64,000 nucleotides of DNA, from positions 536,781,467-536,845,466 of the forward strand of contig OX422213.1 in the NCBI GenBank assembly GCA_949130495.1, written 5' to 3'. The position numbers and the translations under genes were made by a program. Source of the stretch: Sambucus nigra. Its lineage: Eukaryota; Streptophyta; Magnoliopsida; Dipsacales; Adoxaceae. The first letter of the stretch is position 1. Each line of letters begins with the position of its first letter. The notes below the pieces were generated by a model. The model was not told the origin of the DNA and did no database searches. It saw nothing but the letters and a program-made list of their open reading frames with translations. Below are positions 44,451-57,229 of the stretch, one piece after another.

Positions 44451-45268
44451 CCTCCTGGAAAAGGGCATATTTTTCTCCTTTTTGTTTAATCCGGTTAAGA
44501 TGCATAGGAATCCTTGATTATTATTTATAGAGGATAATGGGTTTTGAAGAGGACCAGTAGGGTCTAAGTAGACTCCGTTGAGTGAAATTCATATGGGATG
44601 AAATTGTTGGTTAACGGGGAGTTATTCATACATTGGAAATTGTGCGTATGTTTACTAAAAGATTGAGACTTGTGAAAGGTTTAGGCTAGAAGGTAAGTGA
44701 GGGTATACCTACTGAAATTATACTTAGTGAAAGAGAATACTTCGAGAGATGAGAAGTAAGTATGAAATAAATAATAAATGAGAATAAAAGAGACGAATCC
44801 GTTATGCGACATAGTTGGGTAAAAGTTGTACTATGAATGGATAATAATAATTATGGGTCGTGGGCGAACCTAATTTGGAAAATGCGAATATTTATATATA
44901 TGACTGTGTGACTGTGCATATATTATATATTTGTGTAAAAATCATACTTGGGTTACTTGCTATCATGGAGGTTTTTGTGCCGCGACAGTCTTATCTTGAT
45001 TGGACCTTTATGGGGGATATTAACTCGTACCCTAGAAGATAGTATTCCAGATACAGGTTATTTAAAAATGATAGTGAGATGTTCTAAGAGACGTGAGGGT
45101 ATGTGCTGACCTCTTAGGATTCGGAACTATGCTTCGCCTCTATTTGTATGTGTATTGTATTAATACAGTTCGAGAGTGATTCCAAACTAGTATTTACCTT
45201 AGTATGAGTGAAACGACGACTTGATAGCAGAGTATGCCAGCACCATAGATTTATGTGGGGTGCCGATA

Positions 45269-45270
<2 letters not shown>

Positions 45271-45340
<70 letters not shown>
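45271..45340. repeat. (AT)n microsatellite
   Basis: 70 bp of AT dinucleotides. Confidence 0.95.
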
Positions 45341-45342
<2 letters not shown>

Positions 45343-46304
45343 TTATATATGGAAACTTTCTACTGTGTGTATAAGTAGTTAAGTAATGAATAAATGATTC
45401 AGCTTTATAACAAGTGTTCGTGAATTTTGTAACGGTATTAAGTGGTTCTAAGTAACATAAGAATATGGGAGATAATGATTTTCTAAAACTAAATATTATT
45501 TCCTTAGTACTTCTCGGGATATAACTTTATGGAAAAATAAGTTAGATAGACTTATGTGATCAGTAGTACGGTAGGCGTGCACACTAGATGAGGGGTGAGA
45601 ATTCTCAGGAGAGTGTCACGCACTAACATGGTGGTTATATTCACCGGTAAGCATTTTAAATACTTGCTAAACTATTTGTTTAAAACTGTTTTACGATCGG
45701 GCTCTGACCCATTTTCTGTCATTTGTTTCTCTCTTGTATATATATGTATTCATTACAGGTGCCTAGCCACAGGGGCGTCATGCATAGGTTCTTTGGATTG
45801 GACATGCTGCAGCTTATGTGAGAGTTGCAGGCCTTTGCTCTAGACGACCTCTTCATTGATTCAGTTCTTAATTTAGTTCTTATAGAGTTAGGGCATGTGT
45901 CGCCCGATTTCCTATTCCGTTTGGATTTTTCAGAGATTTATATTGATTTATATTTCCAGTATTCAACACTCTTGGGAAGTTAACTCTTGTCAGGATGATT
46001 TCATTTATAGTTCTTAAACTTGGTTTGGTTTATTTAGATGGATTAATTCTTTTGTGTTAATTGCCATCCTTAGTATGTATGTAATTCTTAAATTGTTGGG
46101 TATTAAAAAGGTTTTTATATTGGCATTTAATAAAATGAAAATACGACTTTAAATTGTTTTGACACTTAGCTTAATCATTTAGGGTGTTCAAATTGGAAAT
46201 ATTATTTTGCGACAGTGATGCTGAGAATGAATACACCATTCACCTTGATTTTAATTTAATAAAGGACTGATCATTTGGTATTTAATTAGGCGAGGTGTTA
46301 CAGG

Positions 46305-46316
46305 TGGTATCAGAGC
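46305..46316 (+). other. PBS of gypsy-type element
   Basis: TGGTATCAGAGC two bases after the LTR end. Confidence 0.9.
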
Positions 46317-47529
46317 ATCAGGTTCTAGTGTCCTTTAGGATTTGTGCAGCTTATTATGGTTCCAGTGTAGCTTTCTTTGATATAGATCCCTATGTTTTGG
46401 ATTGTTGATTTCTTTGGTGAGATTTCGTTCTCCTTCTATCACGTATATATTAGTGAATCTTATTTTTGTTTGGGCATTTTCGAACAATGAAGTATGGAAG
46501 AAGAGGGCCATTAGGCGAGTAGCGGGAGGTAGGGCTTAGTGAGGTCGTGGAGTATATTAGAGGATGATGACCGTAGTCGAGGTCACCCCTATTATGGCAC
46601 GAGAGGCCAGGACTATAAAGACGGCTAGAACACAGCCTACAAATTTCAAGTACTGCTGTAGTCAAAAGTGATGTAAAAACTTGGACTCACCTAACTTAGT
46701 ACGCTTGGGAGAGGGTCAAATGGAAAATTAAGGAGAGTCATCAGTAGAAGTTCTAGACATGCGGGAATTGTGTGTGTTACCCAACGAAGGTAATATATTC
46801 AAAGGCTTGGACATATAGTGGAGTGTGGTTGACTAGAAGTGAAAATTTGTGGTAAATTTTTTCTTGACTCATCGGAGCAAAGTTATAATAGTGGGAGTCA
46901 ACCACCACCGTTAGTAGTGAAATGTTGCGTCAATGGAAGGACATTAGTACAATTTAACCGCACGTTCCTTCATCAGTTGTTCAAAATAAGTTATGAACGT
47001 TATTTTGAATCCATCACGGAATGGCCGGACAGGGGCCCATTTGTAAACGAATTTAGACTTTTATCCAATCTTGTATCAGCGGAAGTGGATACCGATGGTC
47101 GAGAAGATTTCAAGTGGGAGATTAAATCGTGAGGAAAGTTGACAACACTTAGAGAGAATTCTGTTGGAAAGTCGATCAATATGGTGACAATGTCACGTAT
47201 TGTCCATAGAGATGTTAACGCTCTTATGTGAAGGGAGCTAAAGTAATCGAAAGATTTATTGTAGAGTGAGACTAGATGAAATGCAGTGAGAAACGCGCCA
47301 CAAGGGGCAGACCCATTAGGGGGCTCATTTAAATGATTTAGATAGCTAAATTCTTACCAAGCGATGGTGCATTCAGTAAGGGTTATTGAAGCCAGTAACA
47401 CGTTCCTTAGGGCCAATAAAGCTAAGGGAACGACATATTTGGATAGTTAATAGAGTTGTTTTAAGAAATGTCACCATCTTTGGAGAACGCCAACGCACTT
47501 CCCCGTTGAGGTTTGGACATGTTAACTAG
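46317..47529 (+). pseudogene. decayed 5' internal region of gypsy-type element
   Basis: It follows the PBS directly. Frame 46839-47132 (97 codons) shows no recognisable gag motif. I assign it only by position. The element has no pol and no 3' LTR here; it is truncated where the SIRE-like spacer begins. Confidence 0.4.
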
Positions 47530-48880
47530 CATAGGGTGATTTACATGACGGAACTTTTTCCTATTTCTAGTATGTACCATTTGTATTTTATTTGTTTTTA
47601 TTATTTTTTGTACTATTTTAGCACTATTTTGGAAATGTTTGCCCATTCCAGGAACTGCTTTTTTTATGAAATTTTCCACTGGACTAAACTGTATGACATT
47701 TTGTGTTATCTGGGAAATTCGTATTTTCTCGTTCTAACGAGATTGCATCTCGCGCAAAGTCTTCTCATGAGATCACCTGTCATTCTAACGACATGGAATC
47801 TCATTCGAATGACCTCGGATATTCTTTCGGTCCCCTATTTCTTCTGGTTATATTTAATTGGTACTACTTGGTTGTTTCTGAAGAGTATTAAAAAATACAA
47901 AAAAGATTTTCTTTTGTTTTAGAAAAATTTTGAAAAATCCAAAAAGAGTTTTGTATTTTGTTTGCACCTTATATGAATGAACACTTAGGATGGCCGAGTC
48001 ATAACTTCATGACATATCCATGTGACCGTTTGATAGTGTTTTGAGACAATATGTTGCGTTATTCATGTGCTTTGCAAAGTTTGGAGTCTTTGAGATGATA
48101 AAGTGTTGCTACTTACATAATTCACTCTATTTTTCCTTTATTGCACACATGCATGAATTTCTTTGACTTTTGTGCTCGTCTATCACATGTTGATTGAGTG
48201 TTTTCGCTTTAATTTTGTACAACGAACCAAATGCGATAAATCTCGACAAAAAGTAGTACTGTTTGTGAGATTTGTGTTTTTCTTTTAAAAATGGTGAAGG
48301 GCTACGAAAGGTACTCATTTATCCTTTGCGATTAAGCCACCATTTAAATGGACCTAAAAAGTGAGGAATTGAAAATTATTCGGGGTCCAATGAGGTTTAA
48401 AAGAGCCCGAAAAAATTAAAAGGCAATAAAAAGAAAATTATGCCAAAAATGGGCCAAATATTTATTTCATCACCTCATAAATAAAAAGCATTATCTTTTA
48501 ATGAGGGAGTTTGGATGGAATTTTCAATGGTTTGCACATCCTTGAAAGTCATGAAAAAGCATTACATAGTTTTTGACGTTATTGGTGTGGAACTATTTAT
48601 ACTTTGTTTTGTTGATATGATTAAGACGATGTCATTTAAATTCAGCAATTCTACACCTAAGGACTATTTTTTGTGTTCATTCGTTAGAAGTACTTTTATG
48701 CATCTTTTGCACATGTGATATGATTGAGTTGATTTTCCTATCGGATCTATTCACACCATTTCATTCCGTTTCCACGAGTTGGTCATCTTAGTGTAAATTC
48801 ATGGTGTGTGATTTTTGTAACATCATTTTTTCTTTTTGTTTGAAAATTTTGAAAAAATTTCAAAAGTAGTTTGTTGGCTT
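47530..48880 (+). repeat. SIRE-like spacer, copy C, rearranged
   Basis: 47580-47830 resembles 38640-38990 (the block before the 3' LTR, with palindromes at 47729, 47750, 47780 and 47801). 47880-48830 resembles 37640-38640. Their order is therefore opposite to that in copy B. Confidence 0.55.
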
Positions 48881-48949
48881 GGCTTACCATGACACCCCGA
48901 TTTTCTTTCTAGGATTTATTCTTTTCCTTGTCTATTTCGGATAAATAAG

Positions 48950-50170
48950 AAGGGGGGGAACGAATTATGATATTATGGGGGAATTTATGATATTATGGGG
49001 GAATTTATGTATAGGGGAATTTATGGGACAATCATGGATGAATCCCATCAAAGATTACATTGAAAAAGGGGTCCTACCAATTGATCCAAAAGATGCAAGG
49101 AAACTTAGATACAAAGCAGCTAGGTATGTATTGGAGAGAGGAGCCCTATATAAAACGGGATATATTATTTCCTTACTACGATGTGTCCATCCCTTAGAAG
49201 TTCTTGAATTAACTAAGGAGGTGCATAAGGGTTCTTGTGGGGCTCATTCAGCTGGTTGGTCACTAATCCGACGGATTGCTATGGAAGGATATTATTGGCA
49301 TACCTTGAAAGAAGATTGTGGAACCTTCGCTTGAATGTGTGATAAGTGCCGAAGGTTTGCATCCATTCACAGAAGACTAGGGACTGCCTTAACACCAAAT
49401 ATTTCTCCTTAGCCTTTCGCCATTTGGAGAATTGATTTGGTCGTCCCATTGTCGACCACCAAGGGCAGGTTGAAATACTTGGTGGTAGCTGTAGACTATT
49501 TTACAAAATAGGTGAAATCAGAACCATTAATAGATATGCCTTATGAGAAGGTATTTCACTTCATATGGAAGAGCATCATATATAGGTATGACATGCCTTT
49601 TGACTTCATTACTAACCATGGCACCCAGTTTGACAATGATGAATTTGAAGCATACTGTGTTCAATCCAAGATTCAAAAACTTCACTCTGTGTCCGAACAT
49701 CCACAATGCAATGGTCAAACAGAAGTAACGAAGAAAACTTTGCTTGATGGATTGAACAAGAGACTTGATGCTGCAAAGGGCAACTGGATCAATGAATCAC
49801 ACTATATTCTTTGGGCATATAAAATAATGCCGATAACATCCACTGGAGAAACACTTTATATTCTTTCTTTGGGGACATAGGCCATGGCCCCAACCGAGAT
49901 AGGCCTACCAACTCATAAAGTGTTGAACTTTGATTCCCCTAAAAGTGATCTCATGAGAAGTTTGGAGTTAGATCTGGTGGAAGAAGTCAGAGAAGATGCT
50001 GCCCTCAGAGCTACTGCTTATCAGCAAAGAACTATCCATTTTTATAACAGGAGGGTCAAGCCGACCAACTTAAAAGAAGGGGATTACATCCTCAAAAAAG
50101 TCATTCAGAAAGGAAAAAAGTTGTAAGCAAACTGACATGGTCCTTACCGTATTTCGGTAGTCATCCGACT
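48950..50170 (+). pseudogene. gypsy integrase, Tat-like element 2 (5'-truncated)
   Basis: It starts in the linker before integrase (SWMNPIKDYIEKGVLP) and carries the zinc-binding region with VHKGSCGAHSAGWSLIRRI and YYWHTLKEDC (48975-49334). The core reads ...TNHGTQFDNDEFEAYC...EHPQCNGQTEVTKKTLLDGL (49512-49880), and the C-terminal part ends in VIQKGKKL, then after a stop WHGPYRISVVIRLGNF and the LKNPSNVEHL-type end. The normal TDNGTQF reads TNHGTQF, so the second catalytic Asp is Asn. A stop at about 49509 and a break near 49880 also inactivate it. RT and gag are missing; the left boundary abuts a short GATATTATGGGGGAATTTAT duplication. Confidence 0.88.
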
Positions 50171-50999
50171 AGGAAATTTTTGATTGGAGACTTTTGATGG
50201 GGAGTAATTTAAGAACCCTTCGAATGTTGAACACCTCTGAAAATACTATCCGTAAAATGAAAGCATTTTGTACTCTTTTTCTTCAAGTTCAATAAAAATC
50301 TTGATTTCAGTTCAATTATGCTTCTATTTTTTGATTTTTCGGAGTATGGTGATATACACACATCCCCAACGAAAATAGGAACCCAATCTTCAAGTTTTTT
50401 TCGTTTCTCTTGGTCTTCAGTCCTTACCGACCAAAAGACAACATATACTTAATCAGGTTGAACTTATCAAATTCGAGATGCACCAACAGCTTAACCAACA
50501 TTCGTGTTTCCTGATTGTTTCCCGATTAAGTTAAACACGGGAATACATATATACATTCCCAATAAACTTAATCGATCATGATCATTACTTCATGTATGAC
50601 TTCGTCTTGGATAAGTCATGAACAAGAAGCCAATAAAACATCATGTATAAACACAAGAAGCTTTACTCGACTAAGTTAAAACACATGAATAAATATATAC
50701 ATCCCTAAAACTCCACGTGAATATACATATACATTCCTAAATACACTTGGTCGTCACTAATAACTAATGTCAATACTTAGTTCAAAATTGCTTACAGCTT
50801 TACCTAAGTGCATTAGTAGAATCTAAGTCCCTACAATCTCAGTTCAAGTGTTGAACACATTACCTGTTAAACAAGCAAATTACCTAGTCGACCGACCGAT
50901 TAACTAATCATAAGCTTAAAATAGGTATCCAATTAAATGCATAAGCAAAGCATGAATTTAAGACATGAAACAAAGTATTTTATTGGCAAAATAACAGGT
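50171..50999. other. spacer between pol and antisense gene, element 2
   Basis: Non-coding. An AATAAAA sequence lies near 50290, and short ATATATACATTCC-like words recur at about 50548, 50696 and 50729. No gene is seen. Confidence 0.5.
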
Positions 51000-53900
51000 T
51001 GGTACAATTAAATTTGCGCAAGTACAAAAACCAAAACTATTCTACTGGATGTTTCCCTTGAGCCTTATCCATTCCAGCTAGAGGATCATCCAGTGGATAT
51101 GGAGAGTTTATATAGTTGAAATCTATCAACATTTGCGTATTAATGCTGCTCGGCATGTCAATCAAATGAGGAGGACAAACTATTTCCCGTTTTTTGTGAA
51201 GACCATAATCCCCAAGATACTTAGTTATCATATATTGAGGAATGGCATCAGGGGTGATCCATTTGTGTCTAATTTGAACGAAGGCTCGTCATAGTCCAAG
51301 AAGCCTGGGTTATTCTAATGCCGCAAGGTACTGTTCTGGTCATACTTCAGTAAAGTCAACACATTATTCCATCCCTATTTATAGCCCTCATGATTACTTT
51401 GATCAAGGTGATCATCCATGTGGGTTAAGGCCTCATTATAACCCTCCATCCATATTTCTCTGAGCTATTTGTGGAATTGAAAGGTCAACCTCCCCACCTA
51501 GTTTTAAAGTTTCTTGATGACATTATCTTTGGCTTTTAATTGAGCTGTATTGCCAACAATAGCAGTATCTTTAGCTTTCAACTGGATAGACAAGTCACCA
51601 ATAGCAGTATTCTTTGCTTTCAACTGGGTCGCTTGGTTGGCCAAAGTTTTCTTGGTTCTTTCTTCATTAACTGTTGGTCGGATAACCATCCTCTGCCTAG
51701 AATTTCGCCTAGGTTTGGTTTTTTGCTGCAGTGCTTCAAGTTCCTCTAACAATCTTGTATTTTCATTCTCCAAAAAAGGAAGCACCTTCATCAGGAACAC
51801 TAGTAGATGATTTCTTCAAACTATCTAGATCATTCCTCAAGGGATTATTTTCCTTGTCCTTCATAACAGCAATTTTTCGAGCATTCTCCATATCTTGCTT
51901 TAACGATAATTCTTTCTTTTTTAAAGCAGAAGTGATGTCTTGCAACTTTCACTCAAAACCCCATCCTTCACTCAAAACCTTATATTCGACTTCATAATCA
52001 GTATGAAGTAAAGCTTTGGACTAATTCTGATTTTCTTGTAGTTGCTCGATCATCTCATAATATGCAACATTATTAACAACCGCCCTGTCCAACAAACAAT
52101 GGAGATGAATATATGGCTCTTTGACTTGGTCGAAAACATCAGATCCTAGCAACCCGACCAAATCTTCCTCAGAAATGGGTATATGACCAGGTTTTAGAAG
52201 GTTCCTACTTTGCCTTAGCAGGTCGGATTCAGTAGAAATTATAGCCTTTTTCATAGCATCAAACTATAAGACCGCAAATAACACACACACACAGATATAT
52301 ATATGAGTTGGGGAGGCAATTCAAGGAGGTCAAATAAAGTAGGAAATAGAACTTCATGGCAACTAAGTAAAGAGAAACACATACAGTCAACATAATGCAT
52401 TAAACCAAAAGGAGATCTTTTTATTGATAAAATAAAGGTGTTACAAAGGGATGCTCCTATTACAAGACATAAAGGAAGAGTCCTTGTCTTAAGGATTAAC
52501 TTGGCTGGTGGCAAGTCGGATTGGACAGTTGGTACCAAGGCAGACTCAATAGGTGACACAAAGGATTCCACTGAGCCTTCTTCATCATTAAACTCTTCCT
52601 CTAAGTTTGGAGGAGTATCCGAGTCATGCTTATGAAACAACTCTGAGTTTTCAGTTGTGTCTACTTCCTTGTGTGCCTTCGACCAACCATCCTTGAAAGA
52701 CTTCTTTTTGACGTACTCAATCTGTGCAAAGGAAACTAGAAATGATTTTTCCATCCCTTATCAAAGGACTTTCCTCTTATTTTCTTACTATTAGCCTTTT
52801 CTACAACAAGATCAGCAGTCAGACCTAGTACCTCCTCCTCAGCGGCTTTGAGAAGGGTTTGATTCCCTAAGAGGCTATCCTCAGCCACCTTCAAACTAGC
52901 CTCAGCATTCTTAACTTGTTGCTCAGCAGAGATTATTTTTCCTTCAGCCAAATTTTCCCTCTCATTATGTTTCTTTAACTCTTCTTCCCAATCATTTTAT
53001 TTTGTCTCCAAAGCTTGTCCGGAATCTTCCAAAGATTTTCTTAGAATTCAAAGGCCTCTTTAACATCACCTCAGGAAGAACGCAACTAATCAACCCTCTC
53101 CATCAGTTGGTTAAAAGCCACTAGAAACTGCAGAAGGGAAAAATATCACATCAAAAGAGGAGAAAATAAGACAAGTAATGAAGGGAAAAGGGTTACCAAA
53201 GCCAAATTCTGGCAAGCTCTCTCCATCAATCTTGATCAGAGCATGGGAACAACAGGTGCCCTATCTGCTAAAAAAGTCTTAACTTTTTTAACTCTCTGGC
53301 CATACCAGAATTGACAGCCATAGAGTATGAACCATCAACCTCCAAATCAACCTCAAACTTCTTGACCAACTACTGTTGATCGACAATAGTATTTTGGTCC
53401 TATTTTTCAGGAAAATCTTTTTTTAACCTCTTGTATTGAGGTGAAACAACTTCAATTTCCTTAATACAAATGACTTGAGGAATCTTCTCAACAACCTTAG
53501 GCACCTTCTCGGTCACCTTGGACTTTTGGGCATCAGAAACTTTGCCAGTCTTCTCTCTGAACTTCTTGGTGGTAGGAGATAAACAGATGTCCATTAAATT
53601 GGGGAGCTTTCTCTTAGCCATAACAACTAATGGGGAAGTAGGAATAACAAAAATGTCCAATGATTCAAAAGAAGAGGAAGTACCAAAATCCGTCTCAACT
53701 CTAGGAGACCCTTCAGACGAAGAAGTGGGAATCAGTTCTTCTTCCAAATTGACAGGGGTTGGAGGTACTGTAATAATAGTTCGCGCAATGAATGAAGTAA
53801 AAGAACTCCGTAATTCAGTAAATATGAGGCTGCTCTTGGATGTTCTTCACCAATCCTCTAATGAATGCCCCCCAAAAATTCAAGTTCCCTAAGTTTAATA

Positions 53901-54508
53901 TCCTTCTCCTTGGAACACTTATTCTTACTATCCACTGCATAAAAACAGACAAGAAGGTTAGTTAACATATCATCAAATAGGTAATCCCCCCAAAAGGAAT
54001 TTTTTTTACATCCTATGCCTTGCCCTGTTTAGGGACACCTAGCTCCATCATAATCCTTCCCATTTTGAAGAGGAGCATGTTGCCAGTTCTTGACCACCAC
54101 ACCAGAGTCAAAGTAATCCTTATTAGAATCTGGTAAATCAATTACTAATGCCCTATTAGCAAATTTGGTCTTCACATAATAAGTATTATCATTGGCGGTG
54201 CCCCATTTAGCTCAAGAATACTAATATGGGTCCCATGGATTTGGTTAAGCCTATGAATCCCATTCACTATTCTCCACGTATTGGGGGCTACCCTAGTAGG
54301 GATTACATCAAAGTATTAACAAAATTCAAGGAAAAGCGATTGGGAGAGAAATAATGCCACATTCACCTGTATATAGAGATGGGATCCTACCTTTCGCCAA
54401 AGTCAAAACGTCTATTGAAGGAATAGGCATCTCTAAATCTACCCAATCAGGAATTCCAATTTCCCTCTTAAATTCTTCTAAAGAATCTCCATGAACAATG
54501 TAAACCAT
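51000..54508 (-). pseudogene. Tat-like antisense gene, element 2 (decayed)
   Basis: It starts at ATG 54508 (MVYIVHGDSLEEFKREIGIPDWVDLE), closely like MVYIVESIEKFRSDFSIPSWVTLE of the copy at 61588. Intron 1 lies at about 54009-53935 (donor decayed to GA at the homologous site, acceptor ATGCAG kept). Intron 2 lies at 53196-53128 (GT...CTGCAG, phase 0). The coiled coil runs around 52950-52740 with SFDKGW, then KDGW...NSELFHKH (about 52700-52620) and an acidic stretch. An AATAAAAA sequence lies near 52425. Another exon starts at 52263 after a TTATAG acceptor (SDLLRQ...LLDRAVV and more coiled coil to about 51500). Stops are frequent. Function unknown. Confidence 0.75.
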
Positions 54509-54670
54509 GGTTAAACAAAGACAGAAATCAAAGAAAAGGAAAGAAGGCTCATAGAGGAAACGATTGCAAAACCCAGAACATTGAAAATGGGTGAAAAAAA
54601 AAAGGTTGGAAAAACAAAAAAGTTTAAAATTTGAAAGAGTTGTGGTACAACAACCAACATAAGTTTCATT

Positions 54671-54677
54671 TTTTATA
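54671..54677 (-). promoter_or_regulatory. TATA box of antisense gene, element 2
   Basis: TATAAAA on the minus strand, 169 bp before the ATG at 54508. Confidence 0.55.
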
Positions 54678-54959
54678 GCTTACCTCGATAAAGGCAAAAA
54701 TAATGATTAATTGTACTAACGATTGACATTCTGATAGTTGCACAACTCCAAAGGTAAGAAAATACCAACATGCCCTTTGGTTGTTCGTTGAACTTTGGGT
54801 TATTTACAAGAATGCCATTCTTAGGCAATGTCGATGAAAATTGTATAAGTAAAAGAAGTCGAATTCGGACCAAACACTCAAATAGTACACCGAGCAATTT
54901 ACTAGGTTAAATATTCCATACTTTCATGTAAACATCAAGCATGAAGCACTGGGGACTTT

Positions 54960-55430
54960 TGTTGTATGTAAAAATTATGGTCCTACATAGATCAATGAAG
55001 AAGGCACACCTATCATCCAACATGGCCAACTAGCTTAATTGATTGGCCACAAAAACACTTATTTGGCGGGAAGGCCGACTAACATCAGAATGCCAATTAA
55101 TAAGAACATCAATAGTTATTCAGATGGGATACCAATCAACTATGAATTCCTAGAGTTTTACGTATTGCATACAAATGTAAACGCCGAGTAATAGAATGGA
55201 ATTCCATCTTTGGGTTTCACACCCCTATAAATACAAACCAATCCCTTAGCTGCAGGGATAACTCAAATCACACATACGCTTATCAACTAAGCTACTGTAA
55301 ACCTTATTAAATAACAACTATAGTGGACATAAGCTATTTTACAGCCGAACCACTCTAAAATATTTGTCTTTTGTGTGTGTGGTTTGAGTTATTTCTATAA
55401 TCTTTATCTGTGATTATAAAATTGGAATCA
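54960..55430 (+). repeat. Tat-like element 2, 3' LTR
   Basis: It starts TGTTGTATG after a purine-rich GGGGACTTT tract. A CCTATAAATAC TATA box lies near 55230, which agrees with plus orientation. The right end cannot be fixed because the 5' LTR is not in the window; I place it near a TCA at about 55430. Confidence 0.65.
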
Positions 55431-55656
55431 ATCCATTTTTAGATATCAATAATAGTGTTTGGGCTTAATAAACATATGGGCGTCGACTTTATATGTACAT
55501 TACTACTTTAGATATTTTGTATCTTGTTTACGAAGCATGTCACGAATCAAATAATTATAATTCTAATCCACATGAATTGGTGTTAAGTTCAAATTAAAAA
55601 CTGAGTTTGATTTTAAGTATCCAATTTTTATAAAGGTTGCGTACATGGCCCTAAGC

Positions 55657-55868
55657 TTGGATGTTCCAACGAGCAATTCTGGACCTACTTAGGATTCTGA
55701 TTCATTTTGTGTGACTCATTGATATGTCTTGTCTACAGACACTCATTTTTTGAATGATACTCAGTGGACCCCAGATACAAATCAATAAAAACATGACACG
55801 TCAGTGAGTCACACAAAATGGATCGAAATCCTAAATTGACCTCAAATTATTGCATTCGAAGATTCAAC
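55657..55868. mobile_element. foldback MITE-like element
   Basis: Arms of about 70 bp: TTAGGATTCTGATTCATTTT and TGTGTGACTCATTGA on the left pair with TCAGTGAGTCACACA and AAAATGGATCGAAATCCTAA on the right. The loop is about 60 bp. No coding content. Confidence 0.7.
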
Positions 55869-55875
55869 GTGCAAA

Positions 55876-56862
55876 CCCAGGTTGTATCACTCTGCGTCCA
55901 AATTCGATCTGGGTCTAGGGCGTGACAATTCTCACTTTCTAAGTTTGTCCTCTTTAAACCCCTTTTGTAAGACATCATAACCTATTACATCCTTTTCACT
56001 ATTCGGATGACAACTCATTGTCGCTACATGACAACAAGTAATTCTATCACTCTATCTGCTATCAAATAGTGGAGGTGAGGTTTTTCCAATTTAGAATGGA
56101 CATGATATTTTTACAAAGGAAAATGTTAGAAACAATAATGGAGGATCAGTATGCCAATGAAGTTGTAAAAAACTGAAGAAACAAAGATCAAAGATTTAAA
56201 TAATGTAAAAATAAATCAAAGAACTATATATTAGTCGTTGATGGAAATATAAGGTAATATGGGTATATAAGTTGAGTGTTTGGATAGGGATGAGAGTGAA
56301 AATTTAAATTCTGTGAAATTTAATAAGAATTCTTGAGATTTTTTAGCAAGGCCTGGCATACTATGCGGTTTTCTTTCGTATACTAGGTCGTGAAATGTTG
56401 GTAACAGGAGTTTTAGGTGTTTCCCACTGATTCTCAATAGAGACTGAATTCAATGAAAGGAGTTTACATCTAGTCGTAATAATGTGGTCGTGTATTAAAT
56501 TTTTAATATAATGGATTGCGATCATTAATACATATTCATTAAAGTGCTTAGTATGTTTGCAGGACCATTCTTTGAGTTAGTTTTATTTAACATAGTTTAG
56601 AAGAAGTTCATACTCTCATAAAAATTGGATGGAAAGACTAATGATTTTATTGTTCAAATTATGCATTTATAAATATTTTCATGAATTCCTAATTAAATAA
56701 TCATTTTCTGTGGTATAAATATGAATATTTGCATTATAAGTTTTGTGGCATGCGAAAAAGGATAGCACCAACTTAAAGTATATACTTCACAATTAAAAGA
56801 GACTGTCATCAAAGTTCTTACATGGAAGGTGAAAATAAGGATAAACTTGTTATAGAAATTAT
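55876..56862. other. unassigned AT-rich DNA
   Basis: No gene, repeat end or RNA gene seen. Confidence 0.45.
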
Positions 56863-56980
56863 TGTTAAGATATAAAGTCCCACATAGGAAAATTAAAGCC
56901 TTGCACCATAGTATATAAGATCACGGGGCCCCTCCACCCAGTGAAAATTAATTTTAGGTTGGATGATCCAATGTTTAACA
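56863..56980 (+). repeat. TRIM LTR
   Basis: 118 bp, TGTTAAGATATAAAGTCCCA to AATGTTTAACA, followed at once by TGGTATCAAAGC (56981-56992), an initiator-Met-type PBS. Very short LTRs with this AAGTCCCACAT block are typical of plant TRIM elements. No 3' LTR is seen within the next kilobase, so the element is truncated or a relic. Confidence 0.75.
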
Positions 56981-57229
56981 TGGTATCAAAGCAGGATATG
57001 TTTGGCTCTACGGCCCAATTCCTCTGCGCCACCCAATAAACCAATTGATTCTGGGTTGGATAATACTATACTAGTTTGAGAAAATATGATGGAAGATTAA
57101 GCGTGATTTCAAAGATTTATCTAAGATATCTAAAACTCTCCTCATTCCCCATATTTTCACGGACTATATTTATTATTTTATTAAGTGAGAAATAAATTTA
57201 AAAAATGGGAGTAATATTACATGTGTGGT

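Larger units (their letters stand above)
43256..46302 (+). repeat. long gypsy-type LTR (5' LTR), left end uncertain
   Basis: The right end is firm: GAGGTGTTACA at 46302 is followed by GGTGGTATCAGAGCA. The left end is placed at a TGCACTACCCTGTATTT block that resembles the start of long LTRs of chromovirus (Tekay-like) elements; this is inference. It contains the GATC-rich array 44380-44450 and an (AT)n tract at 45271-45340. No partner LTR is in the window, so the length of ~3 kb is not verified. Confidence 0.55.

Noticed and set aside
45595..45843. 82-codon frame in the long LTR
   Set aside because: Lies inside LTR sequence, lacks motifs and has low-quality composition.
47461..47679. Minus-strand frame of 72 codons
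   Set aside because: Overlaps the SIRE-like spacer block that is non-coding in the other copies.
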